Shown here: one piece after another, positions 41,942 to 51,127 of the stretch | Position numbering within the stretch: position 1 is the first letter of the stretch | Layout: the number at the start of each line of letters is the position of its first letter | NCBI GenBank assembly: GCA_900753305.1 | Contig: CAADYR010000149.1 | Coordinates: forward strand, 32,823-96,822 | DNA length: 64,000 nt | Origin: Lachnospiraceae bacterium | GTDB taxonomy: Bacteria > Bacillota > Clostridia > Lachnospirales > Lachnospiraceae | Direction: 5' to 3' | Translations under genes and position numbers: made by a program | Notes under the pieces: generated by a model | Told to the model about the DNA's origin: nothing | The model's database searches: none | Seen by the model: only the letters and a program-made list of their open reading frames with translations

Positions 41942-42465
41942 AAAACCCTTCTCCTTTTCTTTTGGAATAATACATTTTTCATTACTTTCTCTACACACTT
42001 TCCGCTTCTGTTCGTTGTAATCTTATTATGATCAACTTCTAGGACAGCCGTATGGAAATCCATCCAACCATGCAAAGAAAAATGAAAACTTTGGTATATA
42101 CGACACTTTCTCAGCGCCTTTTTGGCCTCATCCTCACAGGTATTACATATAAATACCGGTGTGATATATGTATACATATGCCCCGGTCCGATGTTCGCTC
42201 TCTTCATTCCATCTTCTCTGGCATAATCACGACATTTCTCAAATATTTCCTTTGTCAGATATTCTACATCAAATAAATATATAAATTCCTCACAATCAGC
42301 AGACCATAATTCAGCCTTTCGTGAAAGGACAAATTTCTCTGAATGTTCAAAAAACTCACAGATAGCTGTGAGTGGCTTCTGTTCCTCTTCGAACATTATA
42401 ATATTAAAATAAGCGCGATAACTTTCAAGCAATTTTGTAATCGCAGTCTCTCTTGTATATTGCAT
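41938..42465 (-). CDS. Protein of unknown function, coupled to cstA
   Basis: 175 residues, soluble, no signal peptide. Several Cys (YITPVFICNTCEDEAKKALRKC) hint at metal or redox chemistry, but no known motif is complete. The C-terminus is basic (FQKKRRRVL). The 4-base ATGA overlap with cstA points to a linked role, perhaps in control or assembly of the transporter. Function not recognised. Confidence 0.75.
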   Translation of the reverse strand: MQYTRETAITKLLESYRAYFNIIMFEEEQKPLTAICEFFEHSEKFVLSRKAELWSADCEEFIYLFDVEYLTKEIFEKCRDYAREDGMKRANIGPGHMYTYITPVFICNTCEDEAKKALRKCRIYQSFHFSLHGWMDFHTAVLEVDHNKITTNRSGKCVEKVMKNVLFQKKRRRVL

Positions 42466-42504
42466 AAATATTCAACCTTTGTTTACATAATTATTGTTCT
42501 GCTC

Positions 42505-42532
42505 ATTATATCATATTTTTATACATTTTCAA
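42505..42532 (-). promoter_or_regulatory. Promoter of the cstA operon
   Basis: Minus-strand TTGAAA, 16 bases, TATAAT with an extended -10 TG. Confidence 0.7.
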
Positions 42533-42581
42533 TTAACTTTTTATAATCATTTAATATATTAAAAAAGATCAAGAATAAAAA

Positions 42582-42621
42582 AGTTTTTACTTCAGTTATT
42601 TTATTTACTAAAGTAAAAACT
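42582..42621. terminator. Terminator after rluD
   Basis: AGTTTTTACTT (42582-42592) pairs with AAGTAAAAACT (42611-42621). The wider region stays complementary out to AAGATCAA and TTGATCTT. On the minus strand it ends the rluD-lspA-aroB transcript. Confidence 0.75.
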
Positions 42622-42626
42622 CTTTA

Positions 42627-43544
42627 TTATTTTGATCTTAAAATCTGTAATAATCTTTCAAAATATTCTGGTAATGGAGCCTCATACTCTACATATTGAT
42701 TGGTAGAAGGATGTATAAAGCCGATTGTCATAGCATGCAACGTCTGTCCTTCCAATTTAAATGGACATTTAGCATTGCCATATACCTCATCTCCCAATAA
42801 TGGATGACCTATGCTGGTCATATGTACTCGGATCTGATGCGTTCTTCCAGTCTCTAATTGACATTCTATATAGGTGTATTTTTCAAATCTTTCCAATACT
42901 TTATAATGAGTTATCGCAGGTTTTCCATTCCTTTCATTGATTGCCATTTTCTTTCTGTCAGTTGGATGTCTCCCGATAGGCGCATCAACCACTCCCTCAT
43001 CATTGGAAATTCTGCCATATACAATAGCTCTGTATTTGCGCGTAATAGAATGTTCCTTTAACTGCTCTGCTATCTTACGATGAGCTTCATCATTTTTACA
43101 TATAATAAGTGACCCTGTGGTATCTTTATCAATCCTATGAACAATACCAGGTCGTAACACGCCATTAATTCCAGATAAATCATTATGGCAATGATACATG
43201 ATCGCATTGACCAGTGTGCCCTCATAATGTCCAGGAGCTGGATGCACTACCATGTTTTTAGGCTTATTAACAATTAATACATCCTTATCTTCATAGATAA
43301 TGTCCAACGGAATATCCTGTGGTGGAATATCCGGTTCTTCACAATCAGGAATTGTAAATTGTACTTTATCATCCACTCGAACCTTATAATTAGACTTGAC
43401 AGGTGCATCATTTATATATGCTTTGCCTTCTTTTATAATCTTTTGTATATAAGAGCGGGATAATGTTTCTACATAATTACTGATACATTTATCAATTCGT
43501 TCGCCTTCCATCTCCGGCGTAATCTCAAAAACTACTTCATTCAT
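42627..43544 (-). CDS. rluD: Pseudouridine synthase RluD-like
   Basis: 305 residues. N-terminal S4 domain (GERIDKCISNYVETLSRSYIQKIIKEG), then the RluA-family catalytic domain: NKPKNMVVHPAPGH, HRIDKDTTGSLIICKND (catalytic Asp), and LETGRTHQIRVHMTSIGHPLLGD. The RluD/YlyB group normally follows lspA, as here. Expected to modify 23S rRNA helix 69. Confidence 0.9.
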   Translation of the reverse strand: MNEVVFEITPEMEGERIDKCISNYVETLSRSYIQKIIKEGKAYINDAPVKSNYKVRVDDKVQFTIPDCEEPDIPPQDIPLDIIYEDKDVLIVNKPKNMVVHPAPGHYEGTLVNAIMYHCHNDLSGINGVLRPGIVHRIDKDTTGSLIICKNDEAHRKIAEQLKEHSITRKYRAIVYGRISNDEGVVDAPIGRHPTDRKKMAINERNGKPAITHYKVLERFEKYTYIECQLETGRTHQIRVHMTSIGHPLLGDEVYGNAKCPFKLEGQTLHAMTIGFIHPSTNQYVEYEAPLPEYFERLLQILRSK

Positions 43545-43555
43545 ATCTGTCCTGC

Positions 43556-44089
43556 TTATTTTACATCACGGAATTTCTTTGTACGGAATGATAAAAATTC
43601 CAAATCACTTTCTTTATATACAAAGAGTAATAAAATTACCAGATAAATAGCTGACAACGTAACATAAATATCTGCAACATTAAAAATCGGGAAGTTGATC
43701 AGACTGAAATATAAAAAATCAACTACATAATCAAGTTTCAGGCGATCCACCATATTTCCAATTGCTCCACCCGCAATGCATACTAATGCAATATGAAGTT
43801 TCACATACTTATGCTGGTTCGGCGTTTTTATTAATACATAAACAATTACAGCCAGAATAACTACTGCAATAAATATAAAGAAAAATTTCTGGTTCTGAAG
43901 CATTCCAAACGCTGCGCCACGATTTTCCAAATAATTTAACTCAAATACACCATCTATGATCGTAACTGGTAACTGATCCTTTAGATATACCACAGCAAAA
44001 TGTTTCGTCAACTGATCCAGGAATATCAGTACCATCAAAAGTAAAACATCTGCCCCTAATAAAACTGCTTTCTTCTTATTCATGTTCAT
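43556..44089 (-). CDS. lspA: Lipoprotein signal peptidase
   Basis: 177 residues, four membrane helices. Aspartyl protease that removes lipoprotein signal peptides. The two catalytic Asp lie in GGAIGNMVDRLKLDYVVDFL and IFNVADIYVTLSA; FLDQLTKHFAVVYL and ENRGAAFGMLQNQ are also typical. Its substrates here include the DacA-like lipoprotein at 48602. It overlaps aroB by 14 bases. Confidence 0.95.
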   Translation of the reverse strand: MNMNKKKAVLLGADVLLLMVLIFLDQLTKHFAVVYLKDQLPVTIIDGVFELNYLENRGAAFGMLQNQKFFFIFIAVVILAVIVYVLIKTPNQHKYVKLHIALVCIAGGAIGNMVDRLKLDYVVDFLYFSLINFPIFNVADIYVTLSAIYLVILLLFVYKESDLEFLSFRTKKFRDVK

Positions 44090-45185
44090 CCTCTTCGCTA
44101 AAATAAATTTCCTGAATTCCTGACATTATTTCATCCTTTGTCACAGTTGTGTCAATCATTGCCTTGCCAACTTTTTTGAGAAGAATGAATTTGATTTTAT
44201 CCCCCTCAACCTTCTTATCAGATGCAATTAACTGAAGGATTTCTTCTGGGTCAATATTATCTACTGTAATTGGTAAATTAAATGGTACAAACATATCTCT
44301 GATCTCATAATATTCTTCCATTGAAATCAGTTCGCGTTTCCATGAAATATATGCAGCTGCCACACATCCGAGCGCAACACACTCACCATGCAAAAGTTCA
44401 AAATTCTTCGCTTTTTCAATAGCATGTCCTATCGTATGTCCAAAATTCAGAATTGCTCTTTCACCTTTTTCTGTAGGATCTTTTTCAACAACCAGTTTCT
44501 TATAGGTACAGCTTTTAACCACCATGTCTTCCAATGTATCCATATCTCTTTCATGGATTTCATACATATTATCAAGTATCCATTCATAAAATGGTGCATT
44601 TTTAATAAGACCGTATTTCATGACTTCACCCATACCAGCATAGTACTGTCTATCATCCAGTGTTTTCAGTACAGCCAGATTCATATACACCAGCCTGGGC
44701 ATATAAAATGCGCCTACCATATTTTTGTACTGATCAAAATCTACACCTGTTTTACCGCCTACACTGCTGTCTACCTGAGCCAGTAATGTAGTAGGAATCT
44801 GAACAAAATCAATTCCTCTTAAATATGTGGCAGCCGCAAAACCTGTAATATCACCTACAACGCCACCGCCTAAAGCAAGTAACATATCTTTTCTGTCAAA
44901 CTTATGTTGAATAAGGAATTCGTAGATATCACGGACTGTATCAAGGTTTTTGCTTTTTTCACCATCCGGGAATGAAAAGACAATAATTTCCTTACATTTA
45001 TCTTTCAAAACTTCGCAAATGTCTTCACTATATAAGTTGTTTACTTTGGAATCTGTGATAATGCATAATTTTTTCTCAGCAATATTAAATTTTTCCAGTT
45101 CAGTTGGCAGAGATGCAAAATCCTGTTCATATACAATATCATATATTGGCTTATTATTCTGGTTAATAGTTAATCTTTGTGACAT
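44076..45185 (-). CDS. aroB: 3-dehydroquinate synthase
   Basis: 369 residues. Second step of the shikimate pathway, NAD- and metal-dependent. Markers: PDGEKSKNLDTVRDIYEFLIQ, LGGGVVGDITGFAAATYLRGIDFVQIPTTLLAQVDSSVGGKTGVD, the metal ligands in EVMKYGLI, LNFGHTIGHAIE and LHGECVALGCV. No other aro gene is adjacent; it overlaps lspA instead. Confidence 0.96.
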   Translation of the reverse strand: MSQRLTINQNNKPIYDIVYEQDFASLPTELEKFNIAEKKLCIITDSKVNNLYSEDICEVLKDKCKEIIVFSFPDGEKSKNLDTVRDIYEFLIQHKFDRKDMLLALGGGVVGDITGFAAATYLRGIDFVQIPTTLLAQVDSSVGGKTGVDFDQYKNMVGAFYMPRLVYMNLAVLKTLDDRQYYAGMGEVMKYGLIKNAPFYEWILDNMYEIHERDMDTLEDMVVKSCTYKKLVVEKDPTEKGERAILNFGHTIGHAIEKAKNFELLHGECVALGCVAAAYISWKRELISMEEYYEIRDMFVPFNLPITVDNIDPEEILQLIASDKKVEGDKIKFILLKKVGKAMIDTTVTKDEIMSGIQEIYFSEEDEHE

Positions 45186-45218
45186 AAGATCCTCCCATTT
45201 ATTACTTTTTATTATGAA

Positions 45219-45258
45219 ATAAAAAACTTCCTACTATTCTAAGCAGGAAGTTTTCCCG
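45219..45258 (-). terminator. Terminator after sepF
   Basis: AAAACTTCCT (45223-45232) pairs with AGGAAGTTTT (45245-45254). On the minus strand it is followed by TTATTT. It separates the division cluster from aroB. Confidence 0.85.
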
Positions 45259-45269
45259 TAATCATTCTT

Positions 45270-45779
45270 CTACATTGCACTATGAGATATGGGTGGTACA
45301 TTGAATGTACCAGAAACAATTTCCTGAAAATCACCGGATATATCTACACAAGCCGGAGTAATAATAAAAATGTAATTAGATATTTTCTGGAGATTACCAC
45401 TGATTGCATATGTTGATCCGGATGCGAAATCAATAATTCTCTGGGCAATTTCAACATCTAACCCTTCCAGATTCAGAACTACGGTCTGATTCGCTAACAA
45501 TGTTTCTGTGATCTCGCGTGCTTCTTCTACGCTAGTCGGCTTGATTACACAGACCTCCATGCCAGCACCAGGTGCCCTTTTTACAGAGCGAATCGGAGTC
45601 ACTTTCTGTGTTGCTTTCTTAGCCGGTTTCTCATCCTCATAATCTACTTCTTTATGTAATGCAGGTATCTTCTTTATATTTTCAACTGGTTCTTCATCTT
45701 CATAGTAATCTTCGCTATCGTATTCATCTTCCATATCGTTCAATTTCATAGCGTTTAAAAACTTGTCCATAACACCCAT
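45270..45779 (-). CDS. sepF: Cell division protein SepF
   Basis: 169 residues. Links FtsZ to the membrane and bundles its filaments. N-terminal amphipathic membrane-binding helix (MDKFLNAMKL), an acidic linker (DEYDSEDYYEDEEP), then the SepF fold (VCVIKPTSVEEAREITETLLANQTVVLNLEGLDVEIAQRIIDFASG). A second in-frame ATG three codons in is possible. Last gene of the cluster, after yggS. Confidence 0.93.
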   Translation of the reverse strand: MGVMDKFLNAMKLNDMEDEYDSEDYYEDEEPVENIKKIPALHKEVDYEDEKPAKKATQKVTPIRSVKRAPGAGMEVCVIKPTSVEEAREITETLLANQTVVLNLEGLDVEIAQRIIDFASGSTYAISGNLQKISNYIFIITPACVDISGDFQEIVSGTFNVPPISHSAM

Positions 45780-45823
45780 ATTTTTGTTCCTTCCTTACCT
45801 TGACATGTATATGTCTGATTCCC

Positions 45824-46522
45824 TTACACAGTCTCTGCGTAATTCCTCTCACCAAAGATACCGGTTCCTACTCTTACATATGTCGCTCCCTCTGATACTG
45901 CCACTGTGTAGTCACCTGTCATACCCATTGATAACACTTCCATACTTACATTATCAATGTTTTCGCGGCTAATGTCAACCGATAATTTCTTTAATTGTTG
46001 AAAATATATACGATTTTCCTCTGGATTCTCTACATAAGGGGCAATTGTCATCAATCCTTTTACATGAACATTCGGAAGTTGTGCAATATCACGTACTAAT
46101 TGTTTTGCTTCCTCACAATCCGTTCCGAATTTTGTATCTTCACCTGCAACATTCACTTCAACCAGGATATTGACGGATACGTTTTTCTTAGCAGCCTCTT
46201 TACTGATTTCTTCTGCAAGTTTAAATGAATCAACACTATGTATCAGATATACCTTATCCACGATATATTTAACTTTGTTTCTCTGTAAATGCCCTATCAT
46301 ATGCCAGCGAATATCTTTAGGTAACTGTTCATACTTTTCAACAAGTTCCTGAACTTTATTCTCGCCAAAATCGCGACAGCCTGTTTCATATGCTTCCTTT
46401 AGCATTTCTACAGGTTTTGTCTTGCTCACAGCAATCAAAGTAACTTCTTTGCGATTCCTATTGCACGCAGTACAGATATCATCAATTACTTTTTCTACAT
46501 GTTCTATATTTTCCTGAATCAT
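45824..46522 (-). CDS. yggS: YggS/PROSC pyridoxal phosphate-binding protein
   Basis: 232 residues from the ATG at 46522 (AAAGGA nine bases upstream). PLP homeostasis protein of the alanine racemase fold. The PLP lysine is in LIAVSKTKPVEMLKEAYETG, with FGENKVQELVEKY, WHMIGHLQRNK, MGMTGDYTVAVSEGATYVRVGTGIFG also diagnostic. Gene order yggS-sepF is the conserved ylm order. Confidence 0.93.
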   Translation of the reverse strand: MIQENIEHVEKVIDDICTACNRNRKEVTLIAVSKTKPVEMLKEAYETGCRDFGENKVQELVEKYEQLPKDIRWHMIGHLQRNKVKYIVDKVYLIHSVDSFKLAEEISKEAAKKNVSVNILVEVNVAGEDTKFGTDCEEAKQLVRDIAQLPNVHVKGLMTIAPYVENPEENRIYFQQLKKLSVDISRENIDNVSMEVLSMGMTGDYTVAVSEGATYVRVGTGIFGERNYAETV

Positions 46523-46568
46523 TCCTATTGTCATCCTTTCTATTAAGTACTTCTCACAGACGATATGT

Positions 46569-47972
46569 CTACTTATATGTGAACTGGTTATTGTCAACGC
46601 TGGATGCATCCAGAACAATTCGGTCATACACAGTAAGACCATATTGTGTATTTGAACTTACAATTGCATATTCATCATTCTGGCATAATTTTGTAATCTG
46701 TTTAAAATCTGCATACCCTTTATTCATATTATACACACCAATCAGTGTCCCTGACTTACTGACAGCCATTTTATCTGTAGAATCAGGTTTGCATATATAG
46801 TCTCCAACGTTTAAATTAGTATTATCCACATAAAATTCATCGTCTGTAGAACTGTATACCGTAGTTTCTACAAATTCATAAACAACATTTCCATTTTCAT
46901 CGTAAAATTCCTTAGAAACACCGTAATCACCATTTGTGCCACCTTTACTCATATATTCAGCAGGAATGATAAAAAATTCCTTCTCAGCGATAGCTGATAA
47001 CGGTATTTTAAGTCCTTTTACATCATTCGTTACCAATTCTATATCAACATAACGATCTGTACAAAAGGAAATACAGGAATTGTTAAATCCCAATACTGCA
47101 TAATCTCCATCATCCTGATGCAGAATTTTCACAGATGCCCATGAGCTTTCCTGTGTTTTTATAAATTTTACTTTAACATATCCTTCTTCCTCTATTTCTG
47201 CCGCGCGATCTGCTTCTATAGGAATAACAATCGACCAGTTTTCATCAGTAACAATTTTGGCAACAGCAGTATTTGCTTCCACCAGATCATTATTATTTAC
47301 CCTTACCTTTTCATATGCAGACTGATCAAATACATCTGCTGAAACTTCTTCCGGTTTCAAATCTTCATACCCATCTGTACTATACACAATATAACCTGAT
47401 TGTCCTGCCGTACATAGATTCACCATTCCGCCCAAACTTGACTGATTCAATGTTTCCATGCTTTGATACATATCCAAATTTACTATTTTTACAACAGCAC
47501 CATCCAGATCATACTTAAAATCATATACACTTTGAAAATTTTTACTGTCATATGTACTGTTATACTGTATGATTTCTGAGCGAAACTCACTTAGTTCTGT
47601 ATCTGTATAGCTGCTTTCCCCAAGGTCGCTGCTCTCCAGTAGGCTTGCCAGCTTACCACTCTCATCAATCGAATAAACTGTATCACGGGTCGATACGCGT
47701 TCACCTTCTCTGATATAATAATTGATATATCCCGTATAGGGTGTAGATATTACCTGTTCATCCCTGATCGCAATGCCAGTATATGTCTTTGCCACAGATA
47801 AAGAACCCATCTGAATTTCATAACCTCTAATAGGTTCTGACTGCATATACATAACAATGAGCACAACAATATAGACCATCATGGAACCAAAGATAAAAAA
47901 TTCCATTTTATTCATGGTCTTGCCTGAGTGTCTTGATATTTCAACTATTTGTCGTTTTTTTCTGTCTGCCAC
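46569..47972 (-). CDS. HlyD-like membrane protein in the division cluster
   Basis: 467 residues from a GTG at 47972 with AGGAGG seven bases before it. One N-terminal membrane helix (FFIFGSMMVYIVVLIVMY), then an extracytoplasmic part with a biotinyl-lipoyl/HlyD-like segment (STPYTGYINYYIREGERVSTRDTVYSIDESGKL) and beta-rich regions. No transporter partner is nearby. Its place between a P-loop protein and yggS-sepF suggests a division or wall role, but this is only context. Function unknown. Confidence 0.75.
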   Translation of the reverse strand: MADRKKRQIVEISRHSGKTMNKMEFFIFGSMMVYIVVLIVMYMQSEPIRGYEIQMGSLSVAKTYTGIAIRDEQVISTPYTGYINYYIREGERVSTRDTVYSIDESGKLASLLESSDLGESSYTDTELSEFRSEIIQYNSTYDSKNFQSVYDFKYDLDGAVVKIVNLDMYQSMETLNQSSLGGMVNLCTAGQSGYIVYSTDGYEDLKPEEVSADVFDQSAYEKVRVNNNDLVEANTAVAKIVTDENWSIVIPIEADRAAEIEEEGYVKVKFIKTQESSWASVKILHQDDGDYAVLGFNNSCISFCTDRYVDIELVTNDVKGLKIPLSAIAEKEFFIIPAEYMSKGGTNGDYGVSKEFYDENGNVVYEFVETTVYSSTDDEFYVDNTNLNVGDYICKPDSTDKMAVSKSGTLIGVYNMNKGYADFKQITKLCQNDEYAIVSSNTQYGLTVYDRIVLDASSVDNNQFTYK

Positions 47973-47992
47973 TCCTGTGCCTCCTGTCAAAT

Positions 47993-48020
47993 AAAGAGCC
48001 CCGGATTTCTTCCGGGGCAA
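47993..48020 (-). terminator. Terminator or attenuator before the HlyD-like gene
   Basis: GCCCCGGA (47998-48005) pairs with TCCGGGGC (48011-48018). On the minus strand it is followed by TCTTTATTTG. It lies between the P-loop gene and the HlyD-like gene, so it may only partly stop transcription. Confidence 0.75.
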
Positions 48021-48037
48021 CCTTATGTATATACAAA

Positions 48038-48460
48038 TTAAAGAGATACTATTACTTTTGATTTCAAAGTTTCCGGTAATTCCGATTCATCCATTGAAAC
48101 ACTTGCTACTATCTTAAATCCAAAGGTATCGCTAATACGTTCTAACTTGGTAACAATTTCCTCAATACGATCTGTTTCTTCCAAACATGCGATCTTGAGA
48201 AAACTATCAAAATATATCTGCTCCAGATCATGATCCTGCGATAGAATTCCTCTGATAAATCCAACAAATTCATCCGCATTCTGAATATCATAATCTAATA
48301 CATTAATCAGACGAACTTTGTTATTCAACTCATACATATGGCTCATGCTCTTATCCAAATATACAATGTTACCAGATGCTCCGTTGATTTCTTTGTTTAC
48401 CATCTCTAAAATAGTTTTTGTCTTGCCCTTGCCCTTTTTTCCTAAAATAAGCTGTACCAT
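48038..48460 (-). CDS. Small P-loop protein of unknown function
   Basis: 140 residues. The Walker A motif LGKKGKGKTKTILEM is at the very N-terminus, and a Walker B-like IYFDSFLKIA lies in the middle. No membrane segment. It is far smaller than MinD or SRP GTPases and is not a kinase I recognise. First gene after the promoter at 48518-48546 and followed by a hairpin, then the HlyD-like gene. Function unknown; probably conserved in the family's division clusters. Confidence 0.7.
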   Translation of the reverse strand: MVQLILGKKGKGKTKTILEMVNKEINGASGNIVYLDKSMSHMYELNNKVRLINVLDYDIQNADEFVGFIRGILSQDHDLEQIYFDSFLKIACLEETDRIEEIVTKLERISDTFGFKIVASVSMDESELPETLKSKVIVSL

Positions 48461-48517
48461 AAGTAATACCTCCTATATTTGATATATACATCTACAACCG
48501 TAGCATTTTATATATTT

Positions 48518-48546
48518 ATTATAGTAGATTACATAAGAAAAAACAA
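48518..48546 (-). promoter_or_regulatory. Promoter of the P-loop/HlyD-like/yggS/sepF genes
   Basis: Minus-strand TTGTTT (48546-48541), 17 bases, TATAAT (48523-48518). Confidence 0.65.
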
Positions 48547-48601
48547 CTTAAATGTGTCTAACTTTTCCGATAATTTAAAAATTTCAGCAAAAAAGTGTGA
48601 A

Positions 48602-49579
48602 TTATATTTCACCAAGCAAGCCTGTCATCTCCTGATATAAGGTCGTTCTATCTGAAGACTGTAAAATTACAGAAATATACGGATTACCACTTTGATCCTT
48701 AGAGTAAAGAATAAGGCAGCTTCCAGCCGCATTTGTAGTACCTGTCTTGCCTCCTATGACAGTTATATTGTCAGGTGCAACCGCCTCTCCTTTCAGATAA
48801 GCATTTGTAGTAGACAGATCTATTGTTTTCTCATTGCCATTTTTATCATGGTAAACAGAATTATAACTGGCAGTATGCACGATTTCGATGAATTTATCAT
48901 ACTTTACCGCTTCATTGCAGATCAGATACAGATCATAAGCAGTTGTATAATGATTGGGGTCTGTCAGACCATTAGGATTCACAAAGTGACTATTCGTCGC
49001 CCCTAGACTATTAGCAACTTCATTCATCATATCCGCAAAGCCTTCCACGCTTCCCCCTAAGTATTCTGCGATCATAATCGCAACATCATTTGCAGACTTA
49101 AGCATCAATGCATGTAATGCCTGATCCAAGGTCATAGTATCTCCAGCCTCAAGTCCCAATTTTACAGCACCAGATTCCTTAACGTAAACGTTTTCAGATG
49201 CTGTCAGGACATCATCCAGATTACCATACTTAAGTGCACACAAAGCAGTCAGAACTTTCGTCAGGCTTGCCGGATTCAGCTTTTCATGAACATTTTTGGC
49301 ATATATAACATTGCCATTATTAATGTCAAAAAGTCCGGCAGCCGTTGCCTGCGACATATCCACAACAGCTCCCTGTGTCACGTCCTCAGCTGTGACACAA
49401 AGATTCGCTGAAAATGCATCCAATGCCTGTCCCTGTGACTGGGAAGCAATTGAAAAATTAGAATTATTTCTTGTTCTGTCATAACCAAATGAGTATGTCT
49501 TGGCACCACATCCAGATATCAGAACAGAAGGGATCAGTACGCAAGTGATTACGTAAACTAATTTATTTGTACATTTCAC
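48602..49579 (-). CDS. D-alanyl-D-alanine carboxypeptidase, predicted lipoprotein
   Basis: 325 residues. Trims the terminal D-alanine of wall peptides. The lipobox LISGC near residue 24 predicts a lipid anchor instead of the C-terminal amphipathic helix of PBP5. Penicillin-binding motifs: SLTK (in NPASLTKVLTAL), SAN (in LKSANDVAIMIAEY) and KTG (in GGKTGTTNAAGSC). It ends right after the catalytic domain; the PBP5 C-terminal domain is missing. It overlaps mgsA by 17 bases. Confidence 0.88.
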   Translation of the reverse strand: MKCTNKLVYVITCVLIPSVLISGCGAKTYSFGYDRTRNNSNFSIASQSQGQALDAFSANLCVTAEDVTQGAVVDMSQATAAGLFDINNGNVIYAKNVHEKLNPASLTKVLTALCALKYGNLDDVLTASENVYVKESGAVKLGLEAGDTMTLDQALHALMLKSANDVAIMIAEYLGGSVEGFADMMNEVANSLGATNSHFVNPNGLTDPNHYTTAYDLYLICNEAVKYDKFIEIVHTASYNSVYHDKNGNEKTIDLSTTNAYLKGEAVAPDNITVIGGKTGTTNAAGSCLILYSKDQSGNPYISVILQSSDRTTLYQEMTGLLGEI

Positions 49580-49958
49580 GCCACTCTAAATCTCCTCTAT
49601 CCAGTGACTTGATCAACAGTTCTGCTGAAGCAAGGTTTGTTGCCAATGGAATATTATGCATATCGCATAATCTCAATGCATTATTCACATCAGGTTCATG
49701 TGATTTTGGATTCAACGGATCTCTCAAAAATATCACAAGATCGATCTGGTTATGTTCAATCTGTGCACAAATCTGCTGTTCTCCACCCAAATGCCCAGCT
49801 AAATATTTATGAACATTAAGATTCGTTACTTCCTCTATTAATCTGCCTGTTGTTCCTGTTGCATATAATTCGTTCTTACTTAAAATACCACGATATGCAA
49901 TACAAAAATTCTGCATTAATTTCTTTTTTCCATCATGAGCAATTAAAGCAATATTCAT
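49563..49958 (-). CDS. mgsA: Methylglyoxal synthase
   Basis: 131 residues from the ATG at 49958 (AAAGGAAGG upstream). Converts dihydroxyacetone phosphate to methylglyoxal, a glycolytic overflow route. Markers: IALIAHDGKKKLM, ATGTTGRLIE, GHLGGEQQICAQI, VIFLRDPLNPKSHEPDVNNALRLC and the conserved His and Asp in these. It lies inside the shape-protein operon between rodA and the carboxypeptidase gene, overlapping the latter. Confidence 0.95.
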   Translation of the reverse strand: MNIALIAHDGKKKLMQNFCIAYRGILSKNELYATGTTGRLIEEVTNLNVHKYLAGHLGGEQQICAQIEHNQIDLVIFLRDPLNPKSHEPDVNNALRLCDMHNIPLATNLASAELLIKSLDRGDLEWREMYK

Positions 49959-49978
49959 GATATCTGCACCTTCCTTTG

Positions 49979-51094
49979 TCAATTATTATATTTCCTGACA
50001 CATTGTAGTCGCACATTAAGAACAAATCCCATTCCAATATACAAACTTACAAGTGATGTCAACCCATAGCTTACAAACGGCAACGGCACACCTGTATTGG
50101 GGAATAATCCCGTAGCAACCGCTATATTAACAAAACTCTGAAATCCTACCAGCGCTGCCATACCACAGCATATACAGGTTCCTGCCAGATCTTTTGCCTT
50201 ACGTGCCACGCTTAAACATTCAAGTGTGATCAAAAACAGCAGGATAATGACTGCACATCCTCCAACAAAACCTAATTCTTCTCCTACAATTGTATAAATA
50301 AAGTCCGTCTGAGGTTCTGATATAAAATTGCCGTTCTTAACAGAACTGATCATATTATTATTAAGACCTTTACCCCATAACTGCCCCGAACCAATTGCCA
50401 TCATAGCATTAGTCTGCTGATATGCTGCACCTGTTGCATATTTCTCCGGTTCAAGCCATGCAAGGATTCTGGTCTGCTGATAACTCTCTATGATCTGTTG
50501 ATCAGGTTGTAAAACCAGAATAAATAAGATCACTGCCGCAGGTACTACAACTGCCAGAACTCCAAATATCAGCTTGGAGCTTAACCCACCAACATACCAT
50601 AAAGTACAGAATATTAGCAAAATGACTATACTGGTTGACATATCCGGCTGTTTATATACCAAAAACAGCGGTGGCACCAGTAAAATAATCATTAACGCAA
50701 TATTCTTTAGAGAATTAATTTTCTCCCTATGTTTCATAATAAACTGTGAAAAGAATAAAATCAACATAATTTTTGTTAATTCTGACGGTTGGAACTGAAT
50801 TCCTGCTATTTCCAACCATCTTCGTGCATTATTTACATCTTCACCAAAAAAACGAACCATGAGCAGAAGTAAAATATCAAACACATATATGACCCAATGG
50901 AAACGCAGAAAAAAAGAATAGTCAAAGAATGACAGAACTATCATTATAAAGAATCCAACAATAAATCCCATAATCTGCTTGTTCTGTACAGATTCCTTAG
51001 CACTTCCGATCGCAAGGATACCAATTAAGGTAATTGCTACCAGCATAAGAATTAATTTAAAATCATAATCACGTACTCTGTAATTCTTGAACAT
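49979..51094 (-). CDS. rodA: Rod-shape SEDS glycosyltransferase RodA
   Basis: 371 residues, about ten membrane helices. Peptidoglycan polymerase of the elongation machinery. The catalytic SEDS Asp region reads EPQTDFIYTIVGEELGFVGG; other SEDS features are NNARRWLEIAGIQFQPSELTKI and TGVPLPFVSYGLTSL. Context with PBP2 and mreBCD makes RodA more likely than FtsW. Confidence 0.93.
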   Translation of the reverse strand: MFKNYRVRDYDFKLILMLVAITLIGILAIGSAKESVQNKQIMGFIVGFFIMIVLSFFDYSFFLRFHWVIYVFDILLLLMVRFFGEDVNNARRWLEIAGIQFQPSELTKIMLILFFSQFIMKHREKINSLKNIALMIILLVPPLFLVYKQPDMSTSIVILLIFCTLWYVGGLSSKLIFGVLAVVVPAAVILFILVLQPDQQIIESYQQTRILAWLEPEKYATGAAYQQTNAMMAIGSGQLWGKGLNNNMISSVKNGNFISEPQTDFIYTIVGEELGFVGGCAVIILLFLITLECLSVARKAKDLAGTCICCGMAALVGFQSFVNIAVATGLFPNTGVPLPFVSYGLTSLVSLYIGMGFVLNVRLQCVRKYNN

Positions 51095-51127
51095 TCTTTC
51101 TTTCCTGTCTTTCCTTTTGTTTCACGA

